Positions 1-13,437 are shown, counted from the stretch's first letter. The stretch: DNA of 62,000 bases from Chrysomallon squamiferum (GCA_012295275.1 CM022676.1:637341-699340); one strand, 5' to 3'. Notes: generated by a model from the letters alone, not told the origin. Numbers and translations are program-made.

Positions 1-293
1 CTAACAGTAGATGTACTTACTAATTGTGATGTGTAGTGGTTGCTGAAATTGAGGGTATTTGTTTTATTGGTAGTGAATTTGGTTTTGTTTTTGGTTTTTG
101 TATTTTTTTTTTTTTTTTACTTATTTATTTATTTTATTATTGTAATATATTTTTTTTAATTGTATTACTATTACTACTGCATATAATCGATTATCCATAA
201 CCGTCGATTATTCGTTTATTTACTTATTTATTTTAAATAAACAATCATGAACACATAGATAATATTCCATTTCTTATGACATATATTTTTAAA

Positions 294-296
<3 letters not shown>

Positions 297-358
<62 letters not shown>
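297..358. repeat. (CA)n(TA)n microsatellite
   Basis: A CA dinucleotide run passes directly into a TA run and ends about 15 bases before the start codon of the semaphorin. It lies in the presumed 5' untranslated or promoter region. The 5' end of the transcript cannot be placed. Confidence 0.9.
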
Positions 359-359
<1 letters not shown>

Positions 360-374
360 GTTTCTTTTTTTAGA

Positions 375-3300
375 ATGGCTATCTTGTCTAGAATTCTACA
401 AACTATCATCATTCTTATTGCTATTACAGAAGGTAAAACTTTTTATCTCTGAATTTTCTGTAACTTGCCTTTACTTTATTAAAACAAGTTCACACATGCA
501 CTCATACATTCACTGTTTCTGTCCCTGTACTTTTCTTTTAAAGTCTTGCACTTCTGAAACATAAACATTAAAGCAGTTAATTTATATGAACTCATTTTGT
601 AGACTCAGCAGGTCCATTTTCAGTAACTGAACATAACAACCTCATAGGCCAAATTATGATTGTTCGCAATGACACAAAAGAATTATTGGTTGGTGCAAGG
701 TGAAGTTTCACTCATTTAATTTTACTCATTTTATCCTTCTTTCGTGATATAGCAACAGAACTTATTTAAGTGTAAAACTAAATAAAAATGTATTGTGTTA
801 ATTATTAAAAAACAGAAATACCTCTCTGTGTGTGTATGTGTGTGTTTGTGTTTGTGTGTGCCTCTCTTATTAATAATAATAATAAAATAATAATACGTAT
901 ACTACCTTTTTCTATTCTGTCCTGGAAAGGTGTACATTTTTTCTTATTTTTTTATTATTTATAGTTTTATTTGTTTATTAATTAATCTATCTATGGCTCA
1001 AGACATTTATTTATCATTAACATTGTTACTATTATTAGTAGTAGTAGTAGTAATTGTGTAGTTGTTATTGTTGTTATTATTATTTTTCATTTTGAAACAG
1101 AAATTCAATATTTCGATTATCATTGACTAATCTCAATGTAATACAAGTAGTAAACTGGTTAGTCAATAAAAACACCTTGAAAATGTGTGATGTGAAAGGT
1201 TTTCCAAAGGTAAATACCAAACATTTATTTTTGGCTTTTCTATAATTATTTACATTACAGTTGTTTTTTTTCATTTTGTTGTTGTTGTTATCGTCATCAT
1301 TTCATCATCATCATTAAAAGGCATTATAAAGGTGGTAAAAACTATGTACTCTGGCTGTAATTTACTTTTGTTTTTTAAAAATAATTGTTTCATCTACTTT
1401 TCATCATACTAGTCATTATTATCATCATCATGTTTTTCTTTTTTCTTGGTTTTTATTTATCTCTCACAAGATTAAAAAGAAAAAATGTCTTTAATGACTT
1501 AGATATGTTTTTTACTGAATAAAATCTGTTTTATTTGAAAACTAAACTACATAATTTAGAATTCTCTCACTCTCTGTATGTATGTTTGTGTGTTACGTGA
1601 AAAATATTGTGTCCTTTCTAATCTGTGCTTCCTCTACGTATTTTTATTTACCATCATTCTTCTTATTAATATTACTTTTCGTTTTATTTCAGAAATACTG
1701 TCATAATTATATTCGTTTCTTAACTATTAATAATAATAAAATGGTGGTCTGTGGTACATATGCTTACAAACCACGCTGCTCAACACGAAATGTGAGCCAT
1801 TTTGTAAATAAAAATCTTACAGATTAAGCATACAAACACACACATAAACGTGTGTGTGTGTGTGTTCATGTGTGTGTTCATGCGTGTGTTTGTGTATACA
1901 TATATATATATATATATATTACTCACACAGACACACTGAGAATTACAGATAGGTAGATAAATAACTAGATATATACCACATATACACATAAAATGCATAT
2001 TTACCTAAAAATATGCATAAATAAATCTTAATTATTTACAAAACATACTTTTTTTAAAAAATATATATATATACATGTGTATTCATAAACTAATATAAGA
2101 GTGGCTTTTATAATTGCAATTACAGTAGCCATTGTAATAATACTAATAGTAGAAGCATCGGAAGCAGTAATAGTGTGTAAGACATAGTAGTAGCAGTAGT
2201 AGTAATAGAGGTAGTAGTAGTAGAAATAGCAGAAGTAGTAGTAATAGTAGCAGCACAATACAGTAGCATGATAGAGTACTCACATTTTTTGGAAACTCTA
2301 CATAAAGACACCTGTGTTTACAGCTCTCTCATATTGATGTGATACTGTCCAGTGAGGTGAGAGAGTACACAATCCCATCCAATCCTGAAGACACTATAAC
2401 AGCCATTTTACTAGATGACCAGACTATGTTCACTTTCTCTGTAGTTGGAACTATGTCTGAATATGCAGGCATTGCTCGGCAGTTTGGACCATTAAGTAAT
2501 TTACAGAGTGCCCAAGATAATTCTTTCTGGCTTAATGGTGATATGCTGCTGTTTTTTAAATTTTATCGGCACATACACAGACACATGTACAAATGTACAA
2601 GCACCCAGAAAAATAGATAGATATGCATATATCCAGATGTGTACAGACATATACATACTTAAACACATACACACACACTCACATATAAACACATGCACCA
2701 TCACACATACAAACAAATGTATATCTATAGTTGAATATTATTGTTTCACTTTCTGAGTGTAGGCAAACTAGTGCCTTACATTCTTATATATATATAAAAA
2801 CAAACAATTACAGATATTTTGTAAATGCCTAGATCAAGATATATGTAAATATTTTTCACAAACATTAAATACCCACAAAATATGAAAAACAAAGAATGGT
2901 ATGAGTGCATAATTTTTTTTTGCAGATCCAAAATTTATTTCAAGCTACATATATGGGGAATACGTGTTTTTCTTCTTTAATGAAATAGCAGTGGAACATA
3001 TGGCTTGTGGATATGTAAGTGTAGAATTAAATCTCTCTCTCATATGCAGACACATTGATACGCACACACATTTGCATTGTCATATGCACAAATATTAATA
3101 TTATTATATCTTCTTTTTTTTTCCCCTTTTTTATTTTTTCCAGCTAAGATTTTCTCGAGTAGGCAGAATATGTCAGGTAATTTTGTACTCATTTAATTTA
3201 TAACTGATAATTAAACAGTATTTTAATTATTATGTTATATGCAAAAAAGATAATTTGACTTACATTTATTTATTTTTTTTTTTTTACTTCTCTGTTTTGT

Positions 3301-6300
3301 TGTTTATATACTAGATTTTGTAAGTGTTTTTTATTTAACTTTTAGTTTGCTTAAGAATACCATTACTTATCTCCTCATTTGTTTGATTTGAGCATTCTTG
3401 TCAGTTCTACTTCAATACATCACTACTACTGCCTACAGTTAGAACTACTGTTACCACTACAACTCATACATTTAATACTACTGCAACCATAACAGTTCTG
3501 ATATTATTACAACTACTTCTACATTACTACTCAACTACTGCAGTCACTACTGTTGATACAAACATCTATCACCACTGTTGTTTTATTATTATTATTGTTA
3601 TTTCTATTATTATTACTTTTATTATTATTGCTATTGTTGTTGTTGTCATTGTAGTTCATTTTACCATAATCATCACTTATTTATTTCGTTTTTGTAGTCT
3701 TTTTGAGAGGATTTTTTTTGTTTTTTATTTCCTTTTTTATTATGAATATATTTCTGTTTCCAGAAAGACCCTGGTGGGACAGTCAATGATGAACTTTTTA
3801 TAACATACATGAAAGCTCGTATGAACTGTTCTTACCCTGGTATTTCACCCTACTACATCGATGTCATGCATGACACATTCATGGACAATGAAACTAAAAC
3901 AATATATGGTGTCTTTTCTACCCCATTGTTAGTAGCTTTACAACATTAATACATATCTTCAAACTAACATAGTTTTACTATCTTGTTAGTAAACTTTATA
4001 GCATTAAAAAGTATTCAAACTAGCATAGTACAGTGTTTATACTTTGTTAGTAAGTTTTGTAAGATTAACGTATGTATTCAAACTAGCATAGTACAGTGTT
4101 TATACTTTGTTAGTAAGCTTTGTATTGTGTTCCTATTGTAACAATGAAATAACATCTCTCTGTCCATTGAAACCATTATGACAGTTAAGGGTAAGAATAT
4201 AAGCATTTATTTACACAAACCTTTATGCACACATTATATTACAAACACATATTAAAATGTTTTGATATTTTAAAGAAACCATGCAGCTGCCACTGCAGTT
4301 TGTGTCTTTGACATTAGTTCCTTTGAAGAAGTTTTCCGAGGACCATTTAATAGTTACAGTGAAGTGAAAAAACAATGGATTAAGAAACATCAGCTTCCTC
4401 TTAAAAATGTAACCTATGTATGTATATAGTAATTTTAACTCTCTAAATTAAGCACCTTTTCTTTCACTGATTAAGAATGGTATAACTTTTTCAAATTTTA
4501 TTATTTATTTTAAAAGTTACTGACACCAGCAGCATGTTAGGGTGTGTGTTAATGTGAGTATGTGAGTGGGCATGTTAGGGTGTGTGTGTGTGTGTTACAG
4601 TATGTGTGAGTGGGCATGTTAGGGTGTGTGTGTGTGTGTTACAGTATGTGTGAATGTGAATGTGTGAGTGGGCATGTTAGGGTGTGTGTGTGTGTTACAG
4701 TATGTGTGAATGTGAATGTGTGAGTGGGCATGTTAGAGTGTGTGTGTGTTACAGTATGTGTGAGTGGGCATGTTAGGGTGTGTGTGTGTGTGTGTTACAG
4801 TATGTGTGAGTGGGCATGTTAGGGTGTGTGTGTGTGTGTTACAGTATGTGTGAGTGGGCATGTTAGGGTGTGTATGTGTGTTACAGTATGTGTGAATGTG
4901 AATGTGTGAGTGGGCATGTTAGGGTGTGTGTGTGTGTTACAGTATGTGTGAGTGGACATGTTAGTGTGTGTGTGTGTGTTACAGTATGTGTGAATGTGAG
5001 TATGTGAGTGTGTTACAGTATGTGTGAATGTGAATGTGTGAGTGGGCATGTTAGGGTGTGTGTGTGTGTTAGGGTATGTGTGAGTGGACATGTTAGGGTG
5101 TGTATGTGTGTTATAAATATATTTACATGTTTATTTAGTGTAAAGCAGTTGCAGAGCATCAGCTTCAGTATGAAGAGATGTCAATTACTTCTCAACTGAT
5201 GTATTACTCAGTGCAGTCTGTCAGTATTTATCCTCTCTTGTTTACTGTTGGACAGAGGTAACAACTTAATTTTCTTCTTTATACACACACATACACACGC
5301 ACACACACACAAAGACACACACATTTTCATTCACATATATACTCTGTCATGCATACACAAATGTACTCTCTTAAAATTACACACTTACACATATGTACAT
5401 TTATATACATACACACAGAGACACAGACACTGGTGCACCAAACACCCAGATAAACATACTTTACATTCATCTTCCATTTCGGTTGCCTAGATGGCACAAA
5501 CTGGTGGTTGATAGAGTGCAAGGAAAACATTCAGTGTATGACGTGATATTTATTGCAACAAGTACTGGTGTCTTCATGAAGTTTCTCAGGGTAAAGGGTG
5601 TGTTGAAGTCATGTTTGATAGAGGAAATCAGTACAAATGAGAAAAATATCACACAGCTGATAATATCACAGGAGCAAGTAACTAGTATATGTATGATAAT
5701 ATAACATACATACACATCAACAGCTTTCCATAAATATTTCACAAAGATTTACACACTCCTGATATTAATAAATGTATCTGATACACTGTTGATAAAGTGT
5801 CAGCTTATTTAGACATATACACGTTCTGTGTCAGTATATGATTGTTATTTATAATATTTCATGAACAGTTAGTAGCAAGGGAATTTTGGAATAGTCTTTT
5901 TCACAGACAAGTTACACATTTCCTACTTTATACAACAGTTACTGACTGGTTAGAAACTGAGCAACAAAAGGTGCAGCAACAACAACAACAACAACAACAA
6001 TAATCATAATAAAATAATAATAATAATAATAACAATAATAATGATAGTAATAATAATAATAGCAACAACAATAATAATAACAATAGTAATAATAATAACC
6101 ATAATAATAATAAAATAATAATAACAATGATAATAATAATAACAATAATAATAATAACAATAACAACAACAATAACAACAACAATAATAATAATAATAAC
6201 AATAATAATAATGAAGATAATGATTTAATTTCAGGCTGCTGTCTATGTGGCTTCACTTGGAAAGATTATAAAAATTCCAGTAGCACGATGTGAACATTTT

Positions 6301-8423
6301 AAAACTTCAGAGTAAGATTTGTACTTCAATTTATAATTTCTTTTGTTGTTGTTGCTGGTGGTTTTGTGGATTTCATTTCTATTTTAGTTATATATGTATA
6401 TGAAAAAAACAATATCATACTGTGCTAAGATATCAGAATTTTATTAAAAAAAAATTTAAAAAAATAGAAACAACTAAAAAAGTATTCACTCATTCAAAAC
6501 TGAAATATTTTCAAGGGGAAATTGATTTGCTAATTACTTCATTCATTAATTCACAAAAGTGTAACAAAAAAACCAAAACTTAAATGAAAGTATTTGTGTC
6601 AGCTGTCCAGTGACCTATGCTTTGTGTTTTAGGTCATGTTTAGCTGCAAAAGACCCATACTGTGGATGGAACACACAGCTAAGAAAATGCACAATGGCAC
6701 CTAAAGGTAACCCACAATCCAAGCACTGGCTTCAAAATCCATGTGACTGTATAAAGGCAGAAGCAAAAAAGGAAAAGAAAACAACAAAAAAGGAAAAGAA
6801 AACAACAAAAAAGGAAAAGAAAACAACAAAAGAAGGTAAAAAATAAAATTAAAAAAATACTTTGTGTTTGAAATAATCTGAGAAGTGCTGTGCAGGTACT
6901 TGTCAGTTTTTGAAAAGTTAGTCTCAGGGTGAGTTGAAGAACAGGTGTTTTTCTCAAAGCAACTAATTCATTTTGTTGGAAGAATATACTGACATATAGC
7001 TATTGATTCTAATTAACTAGTATTATTAAGCAGAAAAATTCAATTTAAAAATAAAATTTAATAAGTTAAGAAACAAGGTCAAATTATTTTATAAGACAGT
7101 ATTTATAGAAACAACAAATTGAGTAATAAACAATAGTTTTTATTATTGTCATATATACTAAATTTTATTATCATTCAGTGACATACAAAGAAGTAAAGTG
7201 AGCAAATACATTAAAATATACCAGTGTTGGTACATATAAATCTTCTAAATACATTTCTGTATACACGGTTAGCCAATTTTTTTTCCCTAATTTCAGACAT
7301 TTATTACACAGAATTTATTCTAGGTACAAACCTTTCATTGTTATTTTTGCATTTTTAACCTTAACATAAAAAGTGTAGATTTTGTTTTTTACATTTTTAA
7401 TAATCCACTTTAACCTGTGCTCTGAAAACCTTGTCCTCAGTAAACTTCCATAATAAATAGTCTAGAGGAAATATATGGAGACTTTGGCAATGCCAAACCA
7501 TCAGAAAGTCTGCAGTAATGAACTGGTGCACATACAGTGCACGACAAAGATAATGGATCTTTCTTTTACTTTCTGGGCCTAATTCAGTAAACCTTTACCT
7601 GTACATGTTGTTAATACAGAAGATTTTCTACCATTAGTAGTTTTATAACATCCTGTTGAGATTACTTCACCTTACAATTGGACAGCATTAAATATAATCA
7701 AAATAAATGAAATAAAATATATTAAAATGTGTCATCCATACATACTTAAAAAAAAAAAAAAAAAAAATCTTAAAAGATGTTGTTGTTAAAGATACTAAAT
7801 ATGATTATTAAATATTCTCTGCATATGAACATTGTGTTAAAACATTACAAGCTTTACTGATTCACAAAAGAGAACCAACACACTTTCTAATTACATTGTT
7901 ATCACCAACTGTGTGGGGAAATACAATAGTTGTTGTTGCTGCTGCTGCTGTTGGTGTTATTGGTATTTGTGTTTTTATTGTTATCATCATTAGTTGTAGT
8001 AGTAGTAGTAGTAGTATAGGAATAAAAAGTAGTAGTAATAGTAGCAGTAACAGTAAAGTAGTGGTAGTAGTGACAGGAATAGTAGTAATAGTTGTAGTAA
8101 TAATAGTAATATGTCTTTATTAACCAGTGATACCTCAAAGTAGATGGACTACATGGTCAAAATGGTCGATTTGTAATGTGTTAGATCGCCAACAGGTGTA
8201 CTGTGATTGTCGTCAGAGGACGTGTCATGTCTTGAGTACAGCGGTGGTGAAGTGTAAAGGGGAAGGGATTCAAATAACACGCTGCACAGGTTACACTTTT
8301 TCTTTCATCTCAAATGTAAATTTATTAAAATATTTAATTTCCATCATGATATTGCATTAGCCTTTTTTCTTCTTTCTTTTTTTTCTTTTTGTTGCTATTC
8401 TTCTTGTGTTGTTGCTGTTGTTG

Positions 8424-8514
<91 letters not shown>

Positions 8515-8947
8515 AGATTGAGAATCCTTTACCCGAAAGCTTGGGAATGTAAGGAGGTAGACAGATAATTGCATCTAACTCTAAATACGAAATCCATTTA
8601 TATTCCATATGTATCTTACACAAATAGTCTGCAGGATTTTCATATAATATTTTTTTAATTTTTGTGCATGATATAAATTTTGTGAATATAAAACAACTGA
8701 AATGTGTATGATATCACTGTTTCTGCTGCTCGGAAATCGTTTTGGACTTCGGAATTTCGGTTACGCAATCCTCGGCCTGTAGGTATTATTTAGTAATTTT
8801 CTCAGACAGTCCTCTTAAAGTAATTTCCCAAATAAGTATTTCTACTTTATTTATTTTTCAGACTTTTCAAAAGGACGAGCCTGGCACACCACTATGTCTG
8901 TGTTTCTGCTGATAAGTCAGTTTGTGTTTTGCTATATGCATTTCTGA
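375..8947 (+). CDS. Semaphorin with PSI and one thrombospondin repeat, short hydrophobic C-terminus (15 exons, 612 aa)
   Basis: Exons: 375-432, 603-699, 1101-1209, 1693-1791, 2324-2537, 2926-3014, 3144-3176, 3764-3927, 4276-4417, 5139-5257, 5491-5677, 6235-6311, 6633-6835, 8128-8289, 8862-8947. All have GT-AG borders and compatible phases, and the total is 1839 nt. Residues 1-20 are a signal peptide. The sema domain (about 30-460) shows GARNSIFRLSLTNLN, CHNYIRFL, VVCGTYAYKPRC, a GEYVFFFFNEIAVE stretch, and the late STGVFMKFL. A PSI domain follows (about 462-505, SCLAAKDPYCGW), then a lysine/threonine repeat linker, then a thrombospondin type-1 repeat (about 532-584, WTTWSKWSIC, six cysteines). 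The final exon gives DFSKGRAWHTT and a hydrophobic end with no cytoplasmic tail. Semaphorins are guidance ligands for plexins, and sema plus TSP1 recalls class 5, but class 5 has about seven repeats and a membrane span. The family call is firm. The class, the exact exon 9 donor (4408 or 4417) and the anchor type are not. Confidence 0.9.
1210..1692 (+). other. Semaphorin intron 3, AT-rich low complexity
   Basis: This intron separates the exon ending in GFPK from the exon beginning KYCHNYIR. It holds ATC/TTG trinucleotide runs and no other readable content. The neighbouring introns 1792-2323 and 2538-2925 are similar, with CA/TA tracts and an AGT-rich stretch at about 2170-2260. Confidence 0.75.
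3926..4125 (+). repeat. Tandem repeat anchored on the donor site of semaphorin intron 8
   Basis: The sequence across the exon 8 donor (TTGTTAGTA, intron starting at 3928) recurs at 3983, 4044 and 4107. This gives units of 57, 61 and 63 bases plus a partial fourth. Each unit again contains TTGTTAGTA followed by a diverged CTTTAYA... and CAAACTAGCATAG. The repeat therefore starts at the exon-intron junction and copies the splice donor into the intron. Confidence 0.8.
4540..5112. repeat. GT-rich minisatellite in semaphorin intron 9
   Basis: There are about a dozen imperfect units of roughly 40-60 bases. Each combines GTGAGTGGGCATGTTAGGG, a GT run and TTACAGTATGTGT. The array fills most of the intron between the exons ending at 4417 and starting at 5139. 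Long open frames across it on either strand only reflect the repeat. Confidence 0.9.
5979..6222. repeat. (AAC/AAT)n trinucleotide array
   Basis: An interrupted CAA/TAA/CAATAA array lies just upstream of the acceptor at 6234 in a semaphorin intron. The leucine- or tyrosine-only open frames over it are artefacts. Confidence 0.9.
6836..8127 (+). other. Semaphorin intron between lysine linker and TSP1 exon
   Basis: This is a 1.3 kb AT-rich intron. I see only a poly-A run near 7748-7767 and GTT/AGT trinucleotide runs at 7928-8110. No additional exon is visible, and the flanking exons join in phase (phase 1), giving the valine before IPQSRW. Confidence 0.7.
8427..8513. repeat. (TTA)n microsatellite
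   Basis: A nearly pure TTA run of about 29 units lies in the last semaphorin intron. The ATTACAG that closes it resembles an acceptor, but joining there would put a stop codon immediately after the TSP1 exon. The acceptor at 8861 was therefore preferred. Confidence 0.95.
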
Positions 8948-9073
8948 ATGAAATTTCTACTTATTTAATTAGATTATTAATCATAATAGTGTTAAATACT
9001 AAATTTAAAATGTACGTTACCAGATAGGAGGAAATAATCAAAATATTTTCTGTGTATTACCGAGTTATATTTC

Positions 9074-9109
<36 letters not shown>

Positions 9110-9111
<2 letters not shown>

Positions 9112-9339
9112 TTTACTATTTTCATTCATATGCACCACAACTTTATACACAACAAAGTTAATTCGTCGAGGCCGGGCGATGCTATAGCAATAATTACGTC
9201 TTTATCCTATACATCAACAGTAAACAATACGTGTTCACTGAGGGATGTAAATATAACAGAGTTCCGATTTGTGCCAGCCGCACCATCTTTACCACCTCGA
9301 AAGTCCGCTGAGATACAGCAATACAACTATTTATTTTGA
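9110..9339 (+). other. Unassigned open segment after the semaphorin
   Basis: After an acceptor-like TATATACAG at 9101-9109 an open frame runs to a stop at 9337-9339. It is richer in G+C than its surroundings and encodes a varied sequence including NITEFRFVPAAPSLPPRK, with a proline-rich PSLPPRK resembling an SH3 ligand. Its phase (2) does not match the TSP1 exon donor (phase 1), so it cannot be a simple alternative semaphorin tail without another exon. I do not recognise it. It may be chance or a lost exon. Confidence 0.2.
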
Positions 9340-10818
9340 AGAAAACAAATATAAATCGGTATAACAGTCCGCTTGAGCAGGAGAGTAATAATAATAAAAT
9401 GCTGTCCGCCTCCGCGTTCATCAGCTGTCCTCTGATTTAAGGGACATATCCACTGACATACAGTCGGAACTCGCGAAAGAGTTGAAGCCTCGGGGGCCGC
9501 AAAAGACAATGTAGCTGTACATGAACACGTAATATAAAATATGTTTGCACGTAATTTATAATATTAAACATGTATGAAAAGTAGTTAAGTCCACCTTATT
9601 TCCTGTTTACTAGTTCAGCGCATAGATGGACAGACACATGAACAGACCCGTAGAAACATGAAAAATATTCAGATAAATATATAGAATAAGGAACTGACGC
9701 ACAGAAACGTGAATAGCTTCGTACATTTGCAGAACTCAGATACATGAAAAAATCTGTAAATACGTAAATTATTTTGAATAAAATACCATAATTAAAAGAA
9801 TAATAATGTAAAACCGATTTACACTCTAAACATTGATACCTGTAAAAACACGAACATAATGTAATGAAACGTCAACAAAACCGTGGATATAAATGCAGCT
9901 GAAACAACGGACAAGAAAATATCCGTAGATACTTAATTAGATGAGCAGTTACAAGAAAGGACCAGCTAACAAATGAACAAATCTGTAGATAGAAGAGCAG
10001 GTCCGTATTAGGTAGCAGAGCAGCATGGTGACGCTTTCGTCCTACATCGGGAAACTAAACTGCACAGTGATGATGATGATGGTAACGATAAAAAAAAACG
10101 CTTGTATTTCAGTATTGTTTAAAAGCTTTAAGACAGTCACTGATTTTAAAAAATTATATATATATATATATAATGTTTCTGCTCTTTATCGAGGAAATAA
10201 ACGACACTGAAAATAATGAATATATGAATGTTATTACACATCTATTTTCTATTATTATGTAAGAGCTCGTAGCCATTCCTTTCATTTTCTGTTATCGTCA
10301 TTATCATCATCATCACTATTATTAGTAGTAGTAGTGGTAGTAGTACTAGTAGTAGTATTTGTAAGCTTAATAGTCCTATTCTAGTATCTATCTTGCATAT
10401 ATACACATTATTTGCACACCTCTGATTTTTCTTTTATATTTTGACAATGATCTTAAATTTTACCATTTTTACCATGTTTAATTTACAACCAGTGTTATAG
10501 TTATTTCATTATTTATATGTTAGTATGTTTAATGTTTCATGTTAGATTCTTCTAAAGCGTGTTCAGTGCAGTGATAATTTACCTTATATTATTACGAAAC
10601 AAGATTGTACATACTTCCAATATACATTTTATTGTATTTTATTTTATTACTTTTGTGACTAATATTTGATAATAAAGAACGATGATAATAAAATATATAG
10701 TATTAATAAATAAATAAAGTAATGCTGTTGCCGAACTTTTCTTGTGTTTGTTATGTTCACGACTGCACAAAAATTACTAAAAATATAAATCTCTCACAAT
10801 AAAATAGAAGAGCTAACA

Positions 10819-11735
10819 GTTCACTATAACACTGCTAGTGTGTCAGTTTAACTGTTCTCTGTAACACTGCTAGTGTATCAGTATAGCTGTTCTCTGTAAC
10901 ACTGCTAGTGTATCAGTATAGCTGTTCTCTGTAACACTGCTAGTGTGTCAGTTTAACTTCTCTGTAACACTGCTAGTGTATCAGTATATAGCTAGTGTGT
11001 CAGTTGTTCTCTGTAACACTGCTAGTGTATCAGTATAGCTGTTCTCTGTAACACTGCTAGTGTGTCAGTATAGCTGTTCTCTGTAACACTGCTAGTGTGT
11101 CAGTTTAACTGTTCTCTGTAACACTGCTAGTGTGTCAGTATAGCTGTTCTCTGTAACACTGCTAGTGTGTCAGTATAGTGTGTCAGTATAACTGTTCTCT
11201 GTAACACTGCTAGTGTATCAGTATAGCTGTTCTCTAACACTGCTAGTAACACTGCTAGTGTGTGTGTTTAACTGTTTTGCTAGTGTGTCTCTGTTTTAAC
11301 ACTGCTAGTGTGTCAGTTTAACTGTTCTCTGTAACACTGCTAGTGTGTCAGTGTAACTTCTCTGTTACACTGCTAGTGTGTCAGTATAGCTGTTCTCTGT
11401 AACACTGCTAGTGTGTCAGTTTAACTTCTCTGTAACACTGCCAGTGTGTCAGTGTAACTGTTCTCTGTAACACTGCTAGTGTGTCAGTTTAACTTCTCTG
11501 TAACACTGCTAGTGTGTCAGTGTAACTGTTCTCTGTAACATTGCCAGTGTGTCAGTATAGCTGTTCTCTGTAACACTGCTAGTGTGTCAGTATAGCTGTT
11601 CTCTGTAACACTGCTAGTGTGTCAGTATAGCTGTTCTCTGTAACACTGCTAGTGTGTCAGTATAGCTGTTCTCTGTAACACTGCTAGTGCGTCAGTGTAG
11701 CTGTTCTCTGTAACATTTCTATTGTGTCAGTATAT
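10819..11735. repeat. 35-bp minisatellite, about 26 copies
   Basis: A GC-richer tandem array whose typical unit contains GTAACACTGCTAGTGTGTCA followed by GTATAGCTGTTCTCT (35 bases). Shortened 32-base variants and TATAGC/TTTAAC alternates are scattered through it. Copies are very similar, implying recent turnover. It is intergenic, with no open frame of interest. Confidence 0.95.
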
Positions 11736-12407
11736 ATTAATAAACACTTACGTATACATACACACACAAACACGTTTTGTCCACGCATTTACGTATATTT
11801 TCTTTCATTACTATTTTAATTGACTGGGAGTTAACTCAGTTGTTAATGATCTGTGTTTGAAATATTTATAAGATTTGTACAGAAAGAAATTGTTTGTTTA
11901 TCTCTGTTTGTACGTCTAAATAAAAACCAACTTCTCGACTGCGCTGTATGAAGATTAACTAAAGACGAGTCATTAATCTTTGAAATACGAGAAATTTGAA
12001 ATTGAATGAAAAAAGCTGTTTGAAAAACCAGCAAAAATAATTGAATAACCTATCATCATCCCCATTTTTTACCCGTGCAGTAATAACTTATTTGTTTCCA
12101 TCCTATCATACCCTGTTTGTGCCCGCATAGTACTACCCTTTGTGTACGAACCTTGTCTTACATGTTCTTTTGTCAGTTCTGACCTCCTTTTCCACACTCG
12201 CTCTGCGCACACTACTCCTATTACGTTTGTTGATCTTGTCAATGAATGTTTTGTTGAACGAACTTTCTGAAAATGAGGACTGTGTGAATAACACGAGGTA
12301 TTGCTTCCACTGTTTTCATAGCCTGACAGTTCACTCGTTTATATCGTGAAACAAAGTCTCACTGTTCTGAGATGTTAGCATTTCAAATATCAAATTGTTT
12401 TAATAAT

Positions 12408-12580
12408 AGTAATAATAATAATAATGATAATGATAATAATAATAGTAATAATAATAATAGTAATAATAATGATAATAATAATAATAATAATAATAGTAAT
12501 AATAGTAATAATAGTAATAATAGTAGTAGTAATAATAAAGATAATAATAATAATAATAATAATAATAATATAAAAAAAAA
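12408..12580. repeat. (TAA)n interrupted trinucleotide array
   Basis: TAATAATAG/TAATAATAATGA type array. Open frames across it on both strands are homopolymeric (Asn, Leu, Tyr) and not genes. Confidence 0.95.
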
Positions 12581-12777
12581 TGGAATAACGGTCTGATCAC
12601 AAGGAAATAAAAACACTCCATGAGGAAAAACACATAACAAGGTACCCGGATGTTTAAAGCAAGATTTTTTTAATCGTTATTATTTTCATGTTTATCAAGA
12701 CCTTAGAGGTAAGATGTATTTTAGTTTTGCTGGTACGATTACTATGTTAATCTTTTGTTAGATTTTTACGTTTTGTC

Positions 12778-12797
12778 TTATTATTATTATTATTATT

Positions 12798-12842
<45 letters not shown>

Positions 12843-12846
12843 ATTT
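12778..12846. repeat. (TTA)n(TTG)n microsatellite
   Basis: A short TTA run passes into about 15 TTG units. It is followed at 12970-13100 by a diverged copy of the sequence at 12630-12760 (both carry AACAAG..ACCCG and GACTTTAGAGGTAAGATGTA-like text), so the array sits between two direct copies of about 130 bases. Confidence 0.8.
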
Positions 12847-13231
12847 TTATTTGTGTTTTATATATATATGTTGAAAATAAATAAATAAACTGTATGTACG
12901 TATGTGTACTTATGTGATTATATGTTTCTGTATGATTATTAGAAAATAGAAATATTATCGTGAGAAAAAGAAAAATACATAACAAGCTACCCGATTGTTT
13001 ATAGAAAGTATTTTTTAATCGTTAATATTTTATATTTCTTAAGACTTTAGAGGTAAGATGTAATTTAGTTTTGTAAGTTCGATTGGTATGTTAATCTTTT
13101 GTTATTTTTTGTTTTAGTATTAATGTTTATTTGCTGTTGTTAGTATTATTATTCTTGTTGTTGAGGTTATTATTATTATTATTAATGTTCTTATTATTAT
13201 TTTTACTATTATTGTTCATTTTTGTCTTTAA

Positions 13232-13274
<43 letters not shown>

Positions 13275-13437
13275 GCTTTACTACTAATACTGCCAGTGCT
13301 ATTGCTATTGCTATACAACTAATGCGGTAACTGCTGCTGTTAGTAATATTCCTACTACTGTGTTTTGTGTGACTAAGCATATGTGTATGTGTATGGGTGA
13401 ATAATATAATAAATAAATTCTGTGTATGTGTGTATTA

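Noticed and set aside
5939-6256. Leucine/tyrosine-rich minus-strand frame
   Set aside because: Pure product of the AAC/AAT trinucleotide array in a semaphorin intron.
8516-8550. Exon after the ATTACAG acceptor following the TTA array
   Set aside because: In the phase set by the TSP1 exon it gives a stop codon at once. The exon at 8862 gives a sensible C-terminus and a total divisible by three.
12067-12273. About 70 codons open on the plus strand with an acceptor-like start
   Set aside because: No recognisable domain, no matching donor, and other frames are also open. Likely chance in a GC-richer patch.
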